A stretch of DNA of 36,099 nt from Candidatus Nitrotoga fabula (GTDB taxonomy: Bacteria; Pseudomonadota; Gammaproteobacteria; Burkholderiales; Gallionellaceae), in the NCBI RefSeq assembly GCF_905221025.1, contig NZ_CAJNBL010000014.1, positions 1 to 36,099 on the forward strand, read 5' to 3'. The first letter of the stretch is position 1; each line of letters begins with the position of its first letter. Made by a program: the position numbers and the translations under genes. A model generated the notes under the pieces. It made no database searches and was not told the DNA's origin. It saw only the letters and a program-made list of their open reading frames with translations. This document shows positions 8,416 through 18,086 of this stretch, in pieces.

Positions 8416-11400
8416 GTGTTCGAGAAGATCCTCCGCTTTGCCATTGACCAGCGCTGGCTGGTGCTGGCAGTAACGCTCGGAATGGCAGCACTGGGCATAT
8501 TCAGCTATCAGAATCTGCCCATCGACGCCGTTCCCGATGTCACCAACGTCCAGGTGCAGATCAATACTTCCGCGCCGGGATATTCCCCGCTCGAATCCGA
8601 GCAGCGCATTACGTTTCCACTGGAAATTTCCATGGCCGGCCTGCCCAATCTGCAGCAGACGCGCTCCCTTTCGCGCTATGGCCTGTCACAAATCACGGTA
8701 GTTTTCAAGGACGGGACAGACATCTATTTCGCCCGCCAGCTGGTCAACGAGCGCATCCAGCAGGCGAAAGGCCGGCTGCCGGAAGGAATCGAACCGGTCA
8801 TGGGTCCGATTTCCACCGGGCTGGGGGAAATTTTCATGTGGACGGTCGATGCCCGGGAAGGCGCGCGCAAGGCCGATGGCACCCCCTACACTCCCACCGA
8901 TCTGCGCGAGATTCAGGACTGGATCATCAAGCCTCAGATGCGTAATGTTCCAGGAGTGGCGGAAATCAACAGCATTGGCGGTTACGTGAAGGAATTCCAG
9001 GTTGCTCCGTTCCCGGACAAGCTGGTTGCCTACAACCTTACCTTGCAGGATGTGGTTGCCGCGCTCGAACGCAACAACCACAACATCGGGGCGGGTTACA
9101 TCGAAAGGCGCGGCGAACAGTATTTGATCCGCGCACCCGGACAGGTCGTCACGATCGAGGACATCGGTAACATCATCGTCCGTAGTCAGCAGGGTGTGCC
9201 CATCCGGATCCGGGAAATTGCCGAGGTGTTCATCGGCAAGGAGCTGCGCAACGGCGCCGCCACCGGAGACGGACATGAACTTGTGCTCAGCACCGTGTAC
9301 ATGCTGATCGGCCAGAACGGACGTACGGTTTCCCAGGCCGTTTCAAAGCAGCTGGAGGAAATCAACCGCACGCTCCCTGAAGGCGTGACAGCCAGGGAGG
9401 TATACAACCGCACCATCCTGATCGACAAGGCGATCTACACCGTCAAGACCAATCTTCTGGAGGGGGCGCTGCTGGTGGTTGCGATCCTGTTTGCCTTTCT
9501 CGGCAACCTCCGCGCAGCCCTGATTACCGCCATGATCATCCCGCTTTCCATATTGTTTACGTTTACCGGAATGGTCTCGAACAAGGTCAGCGCCAACCTG
9601 ATGAGCCTCGGTGCGCTGGATTTCGGCATCATCATCGACGGCGCCGTGGTTACCGTGGAAAACTGCATCCGGCGGCTTGCCCACGCACAAGCCGCGGCTG
9701 GCCGGCGTTTGACGCGCGATGAACGCTTGCATGAGGTGTTTCTGGCATCCCGTGAATCGCGCAGGCCGATCCTGTATGGGCAACTGATCATCATGGTGGT
9801 GTATCTGCCCATATTTGCGCTTACCGGGGTGGAAGGAAAAATGTTCCACCCGATGGCATTTACCGTGATGGCTGCCTTGCTGGGAGCCATGATCCTGTCG
9901 GTCACGTTCATACCGGCAGCAGTGGCAGCCCTGATCGGCGACCAATTCAGCGAAAGCGAAAACCGCCTGACGGTTCTGGCCAGGCGCGGCTATCAGCCTA
10001 TGCTGGATTTTGCGATGCGGAACAAACCATTGGTACTCACAACGGCAATTATTGCGGTGTTTCTCTGCGGCCTGCTTGCCACCCGCATGGGCAGCGAATT
10101 CGTGCCGAACCTCGACGAAGGGGATATCGCGCTGCATGCGTTGCGCATTCCCGGAACCAGTCTTTCACAGGCAATCCTCATGCAGGAAGACCTGGAACGC
10201 ACCATTAAAAAATTTCCGGAGGTAGAGCGGGTTTTTGCCAAAATGGGAACCGCAGAAATTGCTACCGATCCGATGCCGCCCAGCGTCGCGGACAATTTCA
10301 TTATCATGAAACCCCGCCCAGATTGGCCCGACCCGGGGCGCAGCCAGGCCAGCCTGATTGAAACCATCCGAAAGGAAATCATCAAAATTCCGGGAAACAA
10401 TTATGAGTTTTCCCAGCCAATCCAGATGCGTTTCAACGAATTACTGTCCGGCGTGCGCAGTGATGTGGCGGTCAAGGTATTCGGCGATGACATGAACACC
10501 ATGAATCAGGCTGCCCACCGGATTTCGGAAGTGCTGGCCGAAATTCCCGGCGCCGCAGATGTCCGGGTCGAGCAAACGACCGGACTTCCCGTGCTTACCA
10601 TCCAGATAGATCGTGAGAAGTCCGCCCGGTTTGGCGTGAATGTCAGCGATGTGCAGGATGCCATAGCCATTGCAATGGGTGGACAGAAAGCCGGCGTGCT
10701 GTTTCATGGAGACCGCCGGTTCGACATTGTCGTGCGCCTGCCCGAGCATTTGCGCAGTGATCTGGAGACACTCCGGCGACTGCCTGTCCTCATCGCCGGG
10801 AACAAAACGGGCAATCCGCTTCCCTCCGGTTATTTCCAGATGGGAACCGTCGAACACTTCGGGGATATTGTCCGCCCCGTATCCAACTTCATTCAATTAA
10901 GCGATATCGCAACCATCGAAGTGGCGCCCGGGCCGAACCAGATCAGCCGAGAAAATGGCAAGCGTCGCGTGGTGGTAACCGCTAATGTGCGGGGGCGGGA
11001 TATCGGCTCGTTTGTCGGGGAAGCTGAACAGGCGATACGCGGGAAAGTCCCGCTGCCCCCCGGTTACTGGATGACCTGGGGAGGCACCTTCGAGCAGATG
11101 CAGTCTGCCAGGGAACGCCTGCAGATCGTGGTTCCCATCGTGCTGCTGCTCGTTTTCATGCTGCTTTTTATCACGTTCAAGAACATGAAAGACGGCCTGC
11201 TCGTGTTCACCGGGGTGCCGTTTGCACTGACCGGCGGAATACTGGCTCTGTGGCTGAGGGATATTCCCTTTTCCATCTCGGCAACGATCGGCTTCATCGC
11301 ACTGTCCGGCATTGCCGTGTTAAATGGCCTGGTCATGATTGCCTGCATCCGTTCCTTGCGCGATCAGGGGATCAGTCTGGAAGCGGCGATCCACGAGGGA

Positions 11401-11613
11401 ACCCTCACCCGCCTGCGCCCGGTGCTGATGACCGCGATGCTGGCGTCGCTGGGATTCCTGCCGATGGCCATCGCCATGGGAACAGGAGCAGAAGTGCAAC
11501 GACCGCTCGCGACGGTCGTGATCGGGGGCATCCTGTCTTCCACAGCGCTTACCCTGCTGGTCCTGCCGGTTCTGTACCAGCTGGCGCACAGGAAGGATTC
11601 CATACAGCACTGA
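8416..11613 (+). CDS. czcA: Heavy-metal RND pump, inner-membrane proton antiporter (CzcA family)
   Basis: The 1065-residue protein is a 12-helix RND antiporter driving divalent metal export (Zn, Co, Cd type). The start is GTG with GGGAGA five bases before it. In the fourth membrane helix DFGIIIDGAVVTVEN places acidic residues at 402, 408 and 415, the same numbers reported as essential in Cupriavidus CzcA; CusA-type Cu/Ag pumps have a different motif here. Large periplasmic loops lie after the first and seventh helices. The C-terminus lacks an obvious His tail. czcB ends 20 bases upstream and no czcD or two-component regulator follows within the window. The exact metal cannot be read from sequence. 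Confidence 0.93.
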   Translation: MFEKILRFAIDQRWLVLAVTLGMAALGIFSYQNLPIDAVPDVTNVQVQINTSAPGYSPLESEQRITFPLEISMAGLPNLQQTRSLSRYGLSQITVVFKDGTDIYFARQLVNERIQQAKGRLPEGIEPVMGPISTGLGEIFMWTVDAREGARKADGTPYTPTDLREIQDWIIKPQMRNVPGVAEINSIGGYVKEFQVAPFPDKLVAYNLTLQDVVAALERNNHNIGAGYIERRGEQYLIRAPGQVVTIEDIGNIIVRSQQGVPIRIREIAEVFIGKELRNGAATGDGHELVLSTVYMLIGQNGRTVSQAVSKQLEEINRTLPEGVTAREVYNRTILIDKAIYTVKTNLLEGALLVVAILFAFLGNLRAALITAMIIPLSILFTFTGMVSNKVSANLMSLGALDFGIIIDGAVVTVENCIRRLAHAQAAAGRRLTRDERLHEVFLASRESRRPILYGQLIIMVVYLPIFALTGVEGKMFHPMAFTVMAALLGAMILSVTFIPAAVAALIGDQFSESENRLTVLARRGYQPMLDFAMRNKPLVLTTAIIAVFLCGLLATRMGSEFVPNLDEGDIALHALRIPGTSLSQAILMQEDLERTIKKFPEVERVFAKMGTAEIATDPMPPSVADNFIIMKPRPDWPDPGRSQASLIETIRKEIIKIPGNNYEFSQPIQMRFNELLSGVRSDVAVKVFGDDMNTMNQAAHRISEVLAEIPGAADVRVEQTTGLPVLTIQIDREKSARFGVNVSDVQDAIAIAMGGQKAGVLFHGDRRFDIVVRLPEHLRSDLETLRRLPVLIAGNKTGNPLPSGYFQMGTVEHFGDIVRPVSNFIQLSDIATIEVAPGPNQISRENGKRRVVVTANVRGRDIGSFVGEAEQAIRGKVPLPPGYWMTWGGTFEQMQSARERLQIVVPIVLLLVFMLLFITFKNMKDGLLVFTGVPFALTGGILALWLRDIPFSISATIGFIALSGIAVLNGLVMIACIRSLRDQGISLEAAIHEGTLTRLRPVLMTAMLASLGFLPMAIAMGTGAEVQRPLATVVIGGILSSTALTLLVLPVLYQLAHRKDSIQH

Positions 11614-11711
11614 GCTCATGATGCATTTCTACCCCGAAAACCGTAAAACCCCAATGACAGGCTCGCTGAAATTTAGCACATCCGGTCTGCTGTTGCAGGA
11701 TAGCGGCCAGG

Positions 11712-14612
11712 TCAGCCCGGCAGGGGATCCGTAAACTTTATGGTTCCTCCCTGCAACGCAATTTTATCCAGGGCAGAGCTGGCAACCGATTTCCCCAGCC
11801 GCCGGTAGCTTTCAAACTGATCTTCCCCGAAAAACTGGTCACCTGTCGATTCATGCGGAAAATCCGGGTGGCTGGACCAATATTGCAAAACGGCGGAATC
11901 CTCCTGTCCCGTCATGCAGGTTTTGAGATAGATCAGTACACCGTGGGGCAGTCCGTCGTTGTAATCGATCTCCCCTATCGCATAACAACGGCTATCCGGA
12001 TCGGATTTCGCTGTCTTGCGGATTGCATCGACATTCAGCGTAATCCGGACATTGAAATCGACTTCACACATGCGGATCAGCGATCCCAGGCTCTCGAATT
12101 TCAGTTCGGGATCATTCTCGGCGTCACTGACAATGATCACGCTGCACCTGCGCCGGATCAACTCATACACACCGAGATTCTCAAAATGTCCGCCGTCCGA
12201 GATCATCAGATAGTTCGACTGGTCATCCGCTCCGCCAAACAGTTCCTTGACCAGATAGCGCAGGCTGAACCAGGGCGACGCGGAGCGACAGGATTTCAGG
12301 GGATTCGGGAACCACCAGCCCAGGCGCACATTGAACACCGTCAGCATGAAAGCTACCAGGGGTGAGGTGTGATGCCCCATATTTGGACTCGCTGCTGCGC
12401 CGGAAACGGATATTGCCTGCCCCAGCGATGGCTGACCTTCCCTGCCGCCATACTCCGTGACAGACTGATAGCCCAGGCGGCCACTCTTGCCGAAATCGGT
12501 CTTGGGCCACCAGTAACCGCTGCCAATCGCATACGGTGTGATGGTGAAAGGTGCGCACTGCCGGGTATGCAGCGCCAGATCGCTTGATCCCCCCAGATTC
12601 ATCGCGCAATTGACTATATGCAGAGGACCTGCCGGGAAGTCACTGTCATCCATAGCCCCGATTTCCGCCATCGGCAAATCATCCTTTTCGTCGAATCCGG
12701 TGAATTCCTGCGGTTTGCGCTCTCCCCGGGTGTAGCGCGACGCCCCCAGATAACAGCGGGACAAACGGCTCCGGTAGAATACATTCAGGCTGAATTCATT
12801 GATGTCGACCCGCCATGCCAGCAAGAACAGCAGCACAAAAACTGCTCCCATCAGGCCCAGCGTCACGCTAACCGGAGGACTGGACAGATAGGGCCAGTGA
12901 TACCCGTTCAGAATTGCTGCCGTACCCCAGTCCACTTCATACAGGTCCAAGATAATCAGATGAATGCCCGTTGAAATCGCAACCAGCAGACCTGCAATGA
13001 AAATCACCGGAAATAGTATGGCAATCAGGTTCAGGGGCAATTGGATTGAGGAACTGACCTTAACCGTGCTGTTCCGCAGGCCGTCGGTCGAACTGGATTT
13101 TCCGGCCCATAGCCCGGCAAGGGTGGTCACCAGCCAGCCGCCTGCCAGGGAAATGCCTTCCCACCAGGCTCCGGTGTGAATAATGTGGGATACCAGTTTC
13201 GGCCCGTAAACCGCCGCAACCGCGAACAGCATCCAGGCAAAACCATAAATACCCAGCCATGCGCCCAGACGGCTCCACCATTCCCGGATGCCTTCCGTCG
13301 ACTGTCGCCCCATGATGCCAATCAGCATGTTTACCGACAGGGAAAAGGCAAACAGCAGCATGGCCGGAGCCCAGATGAATGCCAGCCATTTACTCTCGTG
13401 CGCGGGGATTTCCAAATTGGCCTCCGCAGCAGCCCAGCCATGCAGAACCAGCATGATTGCACAAAGCAACGCATGCAGGACCAGCACCGGCAGAACCGGA
13501 GCGAGCAGCCACATTTTCCCTTGCTTCATCGAAAACAGCGAAAGCAGCCAGAACGAAACAAAAACGATGGACAGAGGAAAAGGCCAGTACCGCCAGGCAT
13601 GGTTGAAAAACTCGCCAAAACTATCCATCTTTGCCAGTTCCCCGGTTCCGGTGGTTTGTCCCCAAAGCACGGCGGCAAAAAAGAACGCGCTCGCCATAAT
13701 GGGGATTACGATCAACCCCTGCACCCAGCCCTGTGAATAGTGGATGCCAGTGGGCGCATCCTTTTCCTTCCAGAGGTTGATCTCCACGCCTGCACAGATA
13801 ATCCACCCGACTGCGGCGCGCAACAGGCCAAGCCCGGTCAGAATCAGAAAAACGGCAACGACTGCGGCCTTGACCCAGTCAACCTCCCCATCTGCAAACG
13901 GATTGAAATCCAGCTGTTGAATCAGCCACAAAGTGGTAATCAACCCCAGCAGTGCAAGACAGAAGCAACTGAATGAACTCCGGATTCCTAAAAACCGTTT
14001 TCCTTCGGTTCGCGTCATCTGCCACTGGTTGCCTGCAATACCGGCGACGCCCAGAATGAACAACACTGCGGTTGCCCAGCGCCACTCCCCGACATAAGGC
14101 CATTGGTCAAAGACTTCAAACAGGAGCCGGGGAAACAGAAGCAGCAAGGCGATGGCTAGAATGACGCACAGCTGGACCAGCAAGGTATTGCGTATCCATA
14201 CGGTGGCCATAGTCCAAGAATCCGCGCTTAGCAAACCCACTTTGGGCGAAAGATAGTTGGAATAGCGCCGCAGATGCCGGATGGATTCCGTCCAGTCGGC
14301 TTTCTCGTCGAGCCAGTCTTCATTGCGCCGGAATGACCGGACACAGTTCGCGCTCAGCCAGCCGCCTATGTAGCCCCCACCCGAGACCGTGGAAAGATAA
14401 TCGACCTGATTAAGCCATCCGCGCGACTTTAGATATTCGAGTACCCCCAGGCCGAATGTTGCACTGCGGATTCCCCCTCCGGACAGTGCCAGCCCGACGA
14501 AATTGTCGCGGACATTTTCGGTACCCAGCCCCATTCCGGCGCGCCGGGACGAGATTTTTTCAATCTCCTCGTCCAGAATTTCGGGCGGCATCCGGTGCTG
14601 ATGGGTACTCAT
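11712..14612 (-). CDS. Large patatin-like phospholipase with multi-pass membrane insert
   Basis: The 966-residue protein splits a patatin hydrolase fold around a long membrane region. Near the N-terminus, LALSGGGIRSATFGLGVLEY (about 41-60) supplies the oxyanion hole and STVSGGGYIGG holds the nucleophile Ser77, with Thr instead of Gly at -2. About ten hydrophobic segments follow (roughly 120-590). The soluble C-terminal part carries SDGGHFENLGVYEL with the catalytic Asp near 806. It should be a serine/aspartate lipid acyl-hydrolase at the inner membrane; the substrate is unknown. The ATG at 14612 is preceded by AGGAG with 5-base spacing, better than the frame start at 14633. It converges on czcA and is not in an evident operon. 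Confidence 0.82.
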   Translation of the reverse strand: MSTHQHRMPPEILDEEIEKISSRRAGMGLGTENVRDNFVGLALSGGGIRSATFGLGVLEYLKSRGWLNQVDYLSTVSGGGYIGGWLSANCVRSFRRNEDWLDEKADWTESIRHLRRYSNYLSPKVGLLSADSWTMATVWIRNTLLVQLCVILAIALLLLFPRLLFEVFDQWPYVGEWRWATAVLFILGVAGIAGNQWQMTRTEGKRFLGIRSSFSCFCLALLGLITTLWLIQQLDFNPFADGEVDWVKAAVVAVFLILTGLGLLRAAVGWIICAGVEINLWKEKDAPTGIHYSQGWVQGLIVIPIMASAFFFAAVLWGQTTGTGELAKMDSFGEFFNHAWRYWPFPLSIVFVSFWLLSLFSMKQGKMWLLAPVLPVLVLHALLCAIMLVLHGWAAAEANLEIPAHESKWLAFIWAPAMLLFAFSLSVNMLIGIMGRQSTEGIREWWSRLGAWLGIYGFAWMLFAVAAVYGPKLVSHIIHTGAWWEGISLAGGWLVTTLAGLWAGKSSSTDGLRNSTVKVSSSIQLPLNLIAILFPVIFIAGLLVAISTGIHLIILDLYEVDWGTAAILNGYHWPYLSSPPVSVTLGLMGAVFVLLFLLAWRVDINEFSLNVFYRSRLSRCYLGASRYTRGERKPQEFTGFDEKDDLPMAEIGAMDDSDFPAGPLHIVNCAMNLGGSSDLALHTRQCAPFTITPYAIGSGYWWPKTDFGKSGRLGYQSVTEYGGREGQPSLGQAISVSGAAASPNMGHHTSPLVAFMLTVFNVRLGWWFPNPLKSCRSASPWFSLRYLVKELFGGADDQSNYLMISDGGHFENLGVYELIRRRCSVIIVSDAENDPELKFESLGSLIRMCEVDFNVRITLNVDAIRKTAKSDPDSRCYAIGEIDYNDGLPHGVLIYLKTCMTGQEDSAVLQYWSSHPDFPHESTGDQFFGEDQFESYRRLGKSVASSALDKIALQGGTIKFTDPLPG

Positions 14613-14997
14613 AACTACTCCTGATGGTAACAATCAATGCAGAAAAATCCTGTGCAGCTCCGGGATTCCGAAATTCCGCAGGGCTGGCCCGGAACTCCAC
14701 GATTCAGTCCTATGCTACGCATACGGCAGGTAATGACCGAAGCACACTGCATATCGGTCATACGCTGAATTCACCCTGAAACCTCCGGGGCTCGCCCGAT
14801 GACTGACCAAAAACCGCTACGGATTTACTCCTGCTTCATGCCTTGCCAGGAAAGTCCTTGCCAGCTGTATCCGGTGCCCTGCCATGAGATCGTCCGGCCA
14901 GCCTGGTCGCCATCATGAGGATGGAGCAATCTTTTTGCCAGGCTGGTTTTGGGTTCCGGATGTTTGCCGCAGCGCCACAATGGGAAGTTACAATGGG
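14613..14997. other. Intergenic region between the patatin-like and P450 genes
   Basis: The 385 bases hold no gene I can support. They contain the AGGAG site of the patatin-like gene at the left edge and the 3' flank of the P450 gene at the right edge. The promoter for the patatin-like gene is expected here, but no strong match was seen. Confidence 0.5.
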
Positions 14998-16236
14998 CTA
15001 CCCCCAGGCGATGTGGTAATGCTTTGGATATGGCGTGCCGCCATATTCAATCGGCGATTCGGATCGCACGTTCGGAAGCAGGATAATATTGCGCACCATT
15101 TCCGGGACCAGAACCGATGCCACATACTTGCCCAGACATTCATGCATGCCATAGCCAAAATGCAGATAGTCCGAAAATGACCGTCCAGGGGTGAACACAT
15201 GAGGGTTCGGGAAATAATTTTCGTCGAACATCGCCGAGAGCGTCAGAGGAAGTACCATGGTTCCCGCCTTCAAAAAGGTTGCCCTGGATGTTCCTTTGGC
15301 CAGGGTATAGTCCTGCGATGAGATTCGGAATTGATAGGGAGTGACCGGATCAAATCGCAGCGCCTCCCAGACATAGCTATCAAATTCCTGCACCTTGTTT
15401 TCTGCCAGCAATAACCTCGCCTCTTCGAGAATTCCCGTATGGCCCAGGAAGTAATGAACCACTTGCGTCACGGCCTGTGCCGTGGTTTCCACGGTTCCGA
15501 TCAGCAATCCAGGAACGTTGCGGGCCAGCCTTTCAGGGGGGAAGCCGACGCTGGGCGGATACTGGGTGCGAAGCATGCGAGCCAGGATATCATCCGCGCT
15601 GCTTTCGCCCCTGATCTCAGCAATCCGTCGGGGCAACAACTCCTGAAGGAACGCCTTCATTTCCTTGCCGGCTTCAAGGAAATTCTGGCGGATTTCTGCA
15701 CGCTCTTCAGCGGAAAGGACGTCAAAGGGCTGGTTATGGAAGCTTTCGTACTGGTTCCAGTAGGACCACCGGCAAAGATCATCGGTGGAGCAGCCATTCA
15801 GGCCAAAGTAGGTTTGTACGATCAAAGTCGGGACAAGACGGCTGTATTGATCTACCAGATCCAGGGTTCCGGAATTTCCCGTAACGAGTTTGCAGGCATG
15901 CTCGGATGTTGCCTGGCGAACCATTGCCAGGTCATCCCAGTTCAGCATCGACTGCATGATGCCCTTTTCCCGCCAGTGAATGGCCGTATCATCCTGAGCC
16001 AGCATGTAATCACCCATGCTGGATTTATATAGATCCACGGTAAAAATATCCGGGCGGCGCAGTACCTCCATGACATCTTCATACTTTGCGACATAAGTAC
16101 ACACGGGATCGCTCAGGATGGGCCGGTTTTGCCGCAGTTCTTCATAAAACTTCAGCGATCTTGAATCTACCCAGCCCTTGACCAGGGCATGTTTCTGATC
16201 TTCAGGAGTATTGTCCAGTTGTTGCAGGAAATTCAT
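14998..16236 (-). CDS. Cytochrome P450 monooxygenase (soluble bacterial class)
   Basis: A 412-residue soluble P450, using the ATG at 16236 (AAAGG upstream). The heme-thiolate loop FGYGMHECLG has Cys367, the K-helix ExxR motif is EALR (291-294), and the I-helix segment IGTVETT retains the acid-alcohol pair (E250-T251) needed for O2 activation, with Thr where Gly usually stands. No membrane anchor or fused reductase is present, so ferredoxin and reductase must be supplied from elsewhere. An alternative ATG at 16251 overlaps the stop of the preceding di-heme gene by one base (TAATG), giving translational coupling. The substrate is unknown; neighbours suggest an aromatic, or a lipid if the patatin and di-heme proteins are relevant. 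Confidence 0.92.
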   Translation of the reverse strand: MNFLQQLDNTPEDQKHALVKGWVDSRSLKFYEELRQNRPILSDPVCTYVAKYEDVMEVLRRPDIFTVDLYKSSMGDYMLAQDDTAIHWREKGIMQSMLNWDDLAMVRQATSEHACKLVTGNSGTLDLVDQYSRLVPTLIVQTYFGLNGCSTDDLCRWSYWNQYESFHNQPFDVLSAEERAEIRQNFLEAGKEMKAFLQELLPRRIAEIRGESSADDILARMLRTQYPPSVGFPPERLARNVPGLLIGTVETTAQAVTQVVHYFLGHTGILEEARLLLAENKVQEFDSYVWEALRFDPVTPYQFRISSQDYTLAKGTSRATFLKAGTMVLPLTLSAMFDENYFPNPHVFTPGRSFSDYLHFGYGMHECLGKYVASVLVPEMVRNIILLPNVRSESPIEYGGTPYPKHYHIAWG

Positions 16237-16250
16237 GTCTAGACCTTTCA

Positions 16251-18074
16251 TTATTTCTTGTCGGTAACGGGTTGTGACGATTTTTCCGACCCGGATGAAT
16301 ATTTTGCAGCGGCGGGATGGGTGCTTGCAGCAGAATCCCCCTGCCCGGCATCTTCCCTGACATCCTTCAAATATTCGATGATTGCCAGTCGATCCTTCGG
16401 ACTAAGGGCTTTTTTCGGGAAAGCATGCCCGGAATTATGGTTTCCCGGTAAACTGGTGTCATACAGGAAAAGTTGCGAGCGTTCTTTGGCGGTCAACTGA
16501 TTCCTGGTGGACTTGTAACCCAGTTTCACCGGATCAATTTCACGGCTTCCCACCCAGAAGGTCTTGGAACGCTCATTCGGCGGAGATAACAGCTCATAGA
16601 TATTGGGAACCGATCCGTTGTGCAGGAACGGACCTGTCGCCCAGATGCCGACAAGCGGGCTGGCCTTGATTGCCGTGAGCGCTTCCGGGGATGGTTTCCA
16701 GATTTGCGGGACTGGATCATCACCGGAAGGAGGATAAAACCGGTATCCGTTGTACTCGAAAATTTCCTGAGGCGTCAGTTTGGCATCCTCAATCGCTTTC
16801 TTGAGTGTGGCGCCAACCGTAGTCAGGAAAAAATTGGCTCCAGGGGTAACCGGTTCATTCTGGAACAAAAGAGGCCCGAGGTTGCTGGTTGCAGTGATGC
16901 GGGAGATCAGGCTGTGGGTATATTGCGAATCTGTTCCAACCTTGGTGATCTGGATGGGCTGGGTCTTGATGAACTGTTTGCCAAATGCGTTGATTTCCTT
17001 TGCCGTGTAATCAAACGGTGGCATGTTATGACAACCCCGGCAGCTCTTGTCGAACAGTTCACGGCCCCTTTTGGCCAGCTTCCGGTTTACCTTGCCGAAG
17101 TGCTTTTCCGGCCAGGGCGGGGATGTGAGCGTTGCCAGCCACTCTTCCATCTCATGAAGCTGCTTCAGCATCACACTGGAGTGGAAAAGATTATTGGAGT
17201 CTTTAAATTCCGCCTTTCCGAACACGCCCAGGGTTTCGCCAACATTGCGCGCAATAGGAGAAGATGCCACCGGTGCCCACTGTACCCAATCAAGGTGAGG
17301 AGCGAGCCAGACAAACGGGAAACTGACCGGTGCGCTCACCGGGCGCAGGTTTTCCGGTACACCCAGATTGGTCACGGCAAGAGCGTTGGTAATCTGGTTC
17401 AGGGCATCCACCCGGCCTGGTCCGGAGGGCCGGTGTGGAGTGCGCATCCACAGGTTACCCACAAGCTCGGCAGCAAAAGTCCGGTATGCAGTCTTCAATT
17501 GCGCGGTTTCCGTCGGCGTGGGATCATGGCCCAGCACATTTGCAGCGAAGCGCCCGAACCGGGTTTGGTCATTGAGGTTGGCCTGCACGGCTGCAGAAAG
17601 CTCGGTGATAAACAGCGTGAAGTCAGCCAGCGCAGGCCCTCCGTCTATACGGATTCTCTTGCCTTTGGCCTGAATATCATTGGTATGGCAGGCAGAGCAG
17701 GTCATCCCTACCCAGTATTTCTCTGCCGAGTCGTTCGCAGGCTCTTTGGTAAATCCGATCGGCAGATTGTCCGGGTTCAGCCTGGCTCGGCCATGGTTCA
17801 GCCACCCATAACGAGCCATGTTGGCCGGGTCGCTGAATCGGGTTTCCCCTGCTGCAGTTTCAAGAGCCAGAAACCAGGAATAAGGCATAAGACGGGAACC
17901 CTGCGGAGTAAAATAATACAGCTCACGCATCGCATCGTCCCATCCTTGATCCAGATACTGAACCGGCTCCTTTTCCTGGGCAAAGCAGGGAACCATTGCG
18001 ATCGACAACCCAAGCACGCCGGCAGAAATCAGTTTGCGACCGCTGCTGATCAAATGATTTTTTCTTAAATTCAT
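16251..18074 (-). CDS. Periplasmic di-heme c-type cytochrome (peroxidase/dioxygenase-like, RoxA/PA2077-type)
   Basis: The product has about 607 residues. It starts at ATG 18074, with a GTG alternative at 18086. A signal peptide ends at PCFA before QEKEP. Two heme-c sites, CSACH (about 126-130) and CRGCH (about 345-349), are 219 residues apart, much farther than in classical cytochrome c peroxidases (about 150-165). The C-terminal stretch ATGPFLHNGSVPNIYELL is typical of a large di-heme family that includes rubber oxygenase RoxA and, as I recall, the Pseudomonas fatty-acid 10S-dioxygenase. The tail is low-complexity Ser/Ala. The P450 start overlaps or closely follows its stop, so the two are co-translated. 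An oxygenase acting on a hydrophobic substrate is inferred; a peroxidase or electron-transfer role is possible. Confidence 0.78.
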   Translation of the reverse strand: MNLRKNHLISSGRKLISAGVLGLSIAMVPCFAQEKEPVQYLDQGWDDAMRELYYFTPQGSRLMPYSWFLALETAAGETRFSDPANMARYGWLNHGRARLNPDNLPIGFTKEPANDSAEKYWVGMTCSACHTNDIQAKGKRIRIDGGPALADFTLFITELSAAVQANLNDQTRFGRFAANVLGHDPTPTETAQLKTAYRTFAAELVGNLWMRTPHRPSGPGRVDALNQITNALAVTNLGVPENLRPVSAPVSFPFVWLAPHLDWVQWAPVASSPIARNVGETLGVFGKAEFKDSNNLFHSSVMLKQLHEMEEWLATLTSPPWPEKHFGKVNRKLAKRGRELFDKSCRGCHNMPPFDYTAKEINAFGKQFIKTQPIQITKVGTDSQYTHSLISRITATSNLGPLLFQNEPVTPGANFFLTTVGATLKKAIEDAKLTPQEIFEYNGYRFYPPSGDDPVPQIWKPSPEALTAIKASPLVGIWATGPFLHNGSVPNIYELLSPPNERSKTFWVGSREIDPVKLGYKSTRNQLTAKERSQLFLYDTSLPGNHNSGHAFPKKALSPKDRLAIIEYLKDVREDAGQGDSAASTHPAAAKYSSGSEKSSQPVTDKK

Positions 18075-18086
18075 ATTAATTCTCAC

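Noticed and set aside
16620-18068. Forward frame of 482 codons opposite the di-heme cytochrome gene
   Set aside because: The opposite strand carries two heme motifs and a signal peptide; the forward frame is Arg/Gly/Cys-rich shadow sequence.
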